NCBI RefSeq assembly: GCF_023822025.1 | Contig: NZ_CP082909.1 | Coordinates: forward strand, 4,942,001-5,006,000 | From: Endozoicomonas sp. 4G | GTDB taxonomy: Bacteria; Pseudomonadota; Gammaproteobacteria; Pseudomonadales; Endozoicomonadaceae | Length of the DNA: 64,000 nucleotides | Reading direction: 5' to 3' | Shown here: positions 61,546 to 64,000 of the stretch, piece by piece | Layout: each line of letters opens with the position of its first letter | Position numbering within the stretch: the stretch's first letter is position 1 | The notes under the pieces: generated by a model | Databases searched by the model: none | Seen by the model: only the letters and a program-made list of their open reading frames with translations | What the model was told of the DNA's origin: nothing | Made by a program: the position numbers and the translations under genes

Positions 61546-62065
61546 GGTGATTTCCCGGATACAGTGACTGAACAGGAAATATAGATCCTAAACGGAGCGA
61601 TGGATGACAATTTCTTTAGCTACAAAGTGCAGAAATAAGTCAGCTCCAGGAGTCAGTGTATTTGGCTGCAAATCTTTTATATGACAAAAGTCGTATAATT
61701 TTAACTTATACAACAATGACAAAACCGTTACAAACCTCAATCACTCAGCACACATTTTCTGTGTGTAGAAAAAAAATCGCTATTTTCTGCCTTAAACGCA
61801 ACGACAGCTATTGCAGATTGATCAAAAACTCCACATTATAAAATCTGAGGGGTTGGAATTTTCCTGCCATTGTGTTTGGTCAACATACCGTTGAGCTTTC
61901 CATGATGTCAGCCAATGGACGGCTGCCAGCCCGGGCCACTTCCTATACTTGCTCTCTATAATTATAAGAGTGGCCAATGTACTGATCCTGCCGATAGTCG
62001 TACATAGAGGGGCCTACCCCTGGTGCGATTATCGAATCCAAACGTCAGACAGGGAAGGGCACAAT
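61546..62065. other. Intergenic region between array and prkA
   Basis: A 520-base divergent region. The left part (61546-61710) is one more copy of the array leader and promoter block. The right part is the upstream region of prkA; no gene is convincing in it. An upstream extension of the prkA frame exists but has no RBS and no family match. Confidence 0.6.
61676..61704 (-). promoter_or_regulatory. Promoter candidate of array copy 7
   Basis: On the minus strand TTAAAA, 17 bases, TATAAA, the closest of all copies to the sigma-70 consensus. It would give a leader of about 125 bases. Confidence 0.55.
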
Positions 62066-63988
62066 ATGGACATATTTAACCACTACCAGGAGCGATTCCA
62101 ATCCACGCAGCAGGAAGAGCTTACCATTCAGGAGTACCTCGACCTCTGTAAAGAAGACCCCGGAGCCTATGCCAATGCAGCAGAAAGAATGCTGATGGCC
62201 ATTGGCGAACCGCAGATGACAGACACTTCCCGTGATTCCCGCCTCAGTCGTATTTTTTCCAACAAACTGATCAAGCGTTATCCTGCCTTTGAAGAGTTTT
62301 ACGGCATGGAAGAAGCCATTGAACAGATTGTTTCCTACTTCAAGCACGCTGCCCAGGGACTGGAAGAAAGAAAACAGATTCTTTATTTGCTGGGTCCGGT
62401 AGGTGGCGGTAAATCTTCTCTGGCAGAAAAACTGAAAGCCCTGATGCAAAAGCAACCTTTCTATGCCATCAAGGGTTCACCGGTTTTTGAATCACCTCTG
62501 AATCTGTTCAATGCCGACGAGGATGGTGACATTCTTACTCAGGAATACGGCATTCCTAAACGCTATCTGGGGGGCATCATGTCACCCTGGGCAGTGAAGC
62601 GTTTAAACGAGTTTGGTGGTGACATCACCCAGTTCAAAATTGTCAAACTTCACCCCAGCATTCTTAATCAGGTGGCTATTGCCAAGACCGAACCCGGTGA
62701 TGAAAACAACCAGGATATTTCCAGCCTGGTGGGTAAAGTGGATATACGTCAGTTGGAAGAGTATTCACAGGATGATCCCGATGCTTACAGTTTCTCCGGA
62801 GCACTCTGCCGTGCCAACCAGGGGCTGATGGAATTTGTGGAGATGTTCAAAGCCCCCATTAAAGTCCTTCACCCACTGTTAACCGCCACTCAGGAAGGCA
62901 ATTACAACAGTACCGAAGGGATGGGCGCGATTCCTTTCAACGGCGTCATCCTTGCTCACTCCAACGAATCGGAATGGCAAACCTTCAAGAACAATAAAAC
63001 CAACGAAGCTTTCATTGACCGGGTGAACATTGTCAAAGTGCCCTATTGCACAAGGGTGAAAGAAGAAATTCTGATTTATGAAAAACTGCTTTCCAGCAGC
63101 TCCCTGAGAGAAGCGCCCTGCGCACCGGATACGCTGAAGATGCTGGCTCAGTTCTCGGTGCTGTCCCGAGTTAAAGAACCCGAAAACTCCAACGTTTATT
63201 CCAAGATGCGGGTCTATGATGGTGAAAGCCTGAAGGACACCGACCCCAATGCCAAACCCCTTCAGGAATACAAAGATGCCGCAGGCGTGGACGAAGGCAT
63301 GGAAGGGCTTTCAACCCGTTTTGCTTTCAAGATTCTCTCCAAGGTCTTCAACTTTGATCCCACCGAAGTGGCGGCCAACCCGGTGCACATGCTCTATGTA
63401 TTGGAGCAGCAAATAGAACAGCAGCAATTCCCGAAAGAAATCCATGAACGCTATCTGCGTTATGTGAAGGAATTTCTGGCGCCGAAGTACATTGAATTCC
63501 TGGGCAAGGAAATTCAAACCGCCTACCTCGAATCGTACTCTGAGTACGGACAGAATATCTTCGACCGCTACATTACTTACGCTGACTTCTGGATTCAGGA
63601 TCAGGAATACCGGGATCCCGAAACCGGAGACATACTCGACCGGGCTTCGATCAACGAAGAGCTGGAGAAGATTGAGAAGGCCGCCAGTATCGCCAATCCG
63701 AAAGACTTCCGTAACGAGGTGGTGAACTTTGTACTCAGAGCCCGGGCCAACAATCAGGGTAAAAACCCAAGCTGGTCCAGCTACGAGAAAATGCGCACCG
63801 TCATTGAGAAGAAAATGTTCTCCAATACCGAAGACCTGCTGCCGGTGATTTCATTCAATGCCAAAAGCAGTAACGAAGATCAGCGCAAACACAACGAGTT
63901 TGTCAAGCGCATGGTGGAGAGAGGTTATACCGAGAAGCAGGTGAGACTTCTGGCTGAATGGTATATCAGGGTCAGAAAGTCACAGTAA
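62066..63988 (+). CDS. prkA: PrkA-type serine protein kinase (YeaG)
   Basis: A 640-residue protein from ATG 62066 (MDIFNHYQERFQSTQQEELT), length as in E. coli YeaG (644). The N-terminal PrkA AAA+ domain has Walker A GPVGGGKSS (about residue 115) and the conserved blocks SPLNLFNADEDGD, YLGGIMSPWAVKR and GLMEFVEMFKAP; the C-terminal part is the kinase-like PrkA_C domain (FLGKEIQTAYLESYSEYGQN). In enterobacteria it acts in starvation and nitrogen stress with yeaH (DUF444) and spoVR, which would be expected just beyond the window. GGAAGGG lies upstream of the start. The last bases (GATAGGAGCC) could be an RBS or the start of a MITE-like repeat. Confidence 0.95.
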   Translation: MDIFNHYQERFQSTQQEELTIQEYLDLCKEDPGAYANAAERMLMAIGEPQMTDTSRDSRLSRIFSNKLIKRYPAFEEFYGMEEAIEQIVSYFKHAAQGLEERKQILYLLGPVGGGKSSLAEKLKALMQKQPFYAIKGSPVFESPLNLFNADEDGDILTQEYGIPKRYLGGIMSPWAVKRLNEFGGDITQFKIVKLHPSILNQVAIAKTEPGDENNQDISSLVGKVDIRQLEEYSQDDPDAYSFSGALCRANQGLMEFVEMFKAPIKVLHPLLTATQEGNYNSTEGMGAIPFNGVILAHSNESEWQTFKNNKTNEAFIDRVNIVKVPYCTRVKEEILIYEKLLSSSSLREAPCAPDTLKMLAQFSVLSRVKEPENSNVYSKMRVYDGESLKDTDPNAKPLQEYKDAAGVDEGMEGLSTRFAFKILSKVFNFDPTEVAANPVHMLYVLEQQIEQQQFPKEIHERYLRYVKEFLAPKYIEFLGKEIQTAYLESYSEYGQNIFDRYITYADFWIQDQEYRDPETGDILDRASINEELEKIEKAASIANPKDFRNEVVNFVLRARANNQGKNPSWSSYEKMRTVIEKKMFSNTEDLLPVISFNAKSSNEDQRKHNEFVKRMVERGYTEKQVRLLAEWYIRVRKSQ

Positions 63989-64000
63989 GGGATAGGAGCC

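Larger units (their letters stand above)
49017..61704 (-). repeat. Tandem array of seven paralogous secreted/membrane protein genes
   Basis: Seven related genes follow one another on the minus strand (numbered 1-7 from the left; transcription runs from 7 towards 1). Each encodes a Lys-rich signal peptide, an N-terminal half with two invariant Cys (69 and 100 in copy 1), a variable Gly/Ala-rich centre, and a C-terminal ~60 residues ending DYLSTLFN or DYLSTLFK. The spacers are also repeats, with a conserved leader of about 125 bases, a promoter block and a hairpin. A group II intron splits the spacer of copies 6 and 7. Lengths range from 405 to 490 residues, mostly from changes in the centre. 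Confidence 0.95.

Overview
The window looks like a chromosomal segment from a host-associated marine gammaproteobacterium, most likely Endozoicomonas or a close relative. This placement is an inference. It rests on the ptsP-rppH-HAD phosphatase and tesA-ybbA-ybbP gene orders typical of gammaproteobacteria, a secreted ceramidase, an autotransporter, several secreted proteins of no recognised family, and a high load of insertion sequences, small inverted-repeat elements and minisatellites. No rRNA, tRNA or CRISPR array was seen.

Positions 1-8160 hold mostly conserved genes: the end of an unknown gene, an AcfC-like binding protein, ptsP and rppH, a HAD-IB phosphatase, a two-gene tryptophan-degradation operon (atypical tryptophan dioxygenase plus a kynureninase-like enzyme) and rlmI. 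Positions 8161-13900 carry a 19-bp minisatellite, a 2-oxoglutarate oxygenase, two unknown secreted proteins, an orphan ribbon-helix-helix antitoxin-like gene and a peptidoglycan amidase. Positions 13947-20701 carry a PdxA2-like dehydrogenase with a DeoR regulator, a LetAB-type lipid-transport operon whose LetA is split in two, and alr.

Positions 20948-24940 hold a beta-propeller protein, then a 740-residue exported protein ending in a colicin E3-type 16S rRNA nuclease domain, coupled to a likely immunity gene and followed by an IS66 remnant. Positions 25026-41381 contain an autotransporter, an orphan fliO with a small coiled-coil gene, a neutral ceramidase whose expected nucleophilic serine is threonine, DnaA-box-like sites, ybbP/ybbA/tesA (tesA has a minisatellite inside its signal-peptide code), a pair of Cys-rich secreted paralogues, an Lrp regulator, a PilZ protein, an SMR exporter and an AAA-HNH pair resembling Septu anti-phage defence. 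Positions 41382-44709 are a scar zone: an IS605-like remnant, a frameshifted IS1634-type element, a small inverted-repeat element and a deletion-fused sugar ABC transporter.

Positions 44710-49009 encode leucine dehydrogenase and E1-alpha, E1-beta and E2 of a 2-oxoacid dehydrogenase, a branched-chain amino acid catabolic operon without its own E3. Positions 49017-61704 are the most unusual part: seven tandem minus-strand paralogues of a secreted or membrane protein with nearly constant ends and a hypervariable Gly/Ala (glycine-zipper) centre. Most copies carry their own conserved promoter and hairpin. A group II intron sits precisely in the spacer between copies 6 and 7. The window closes with prkA.
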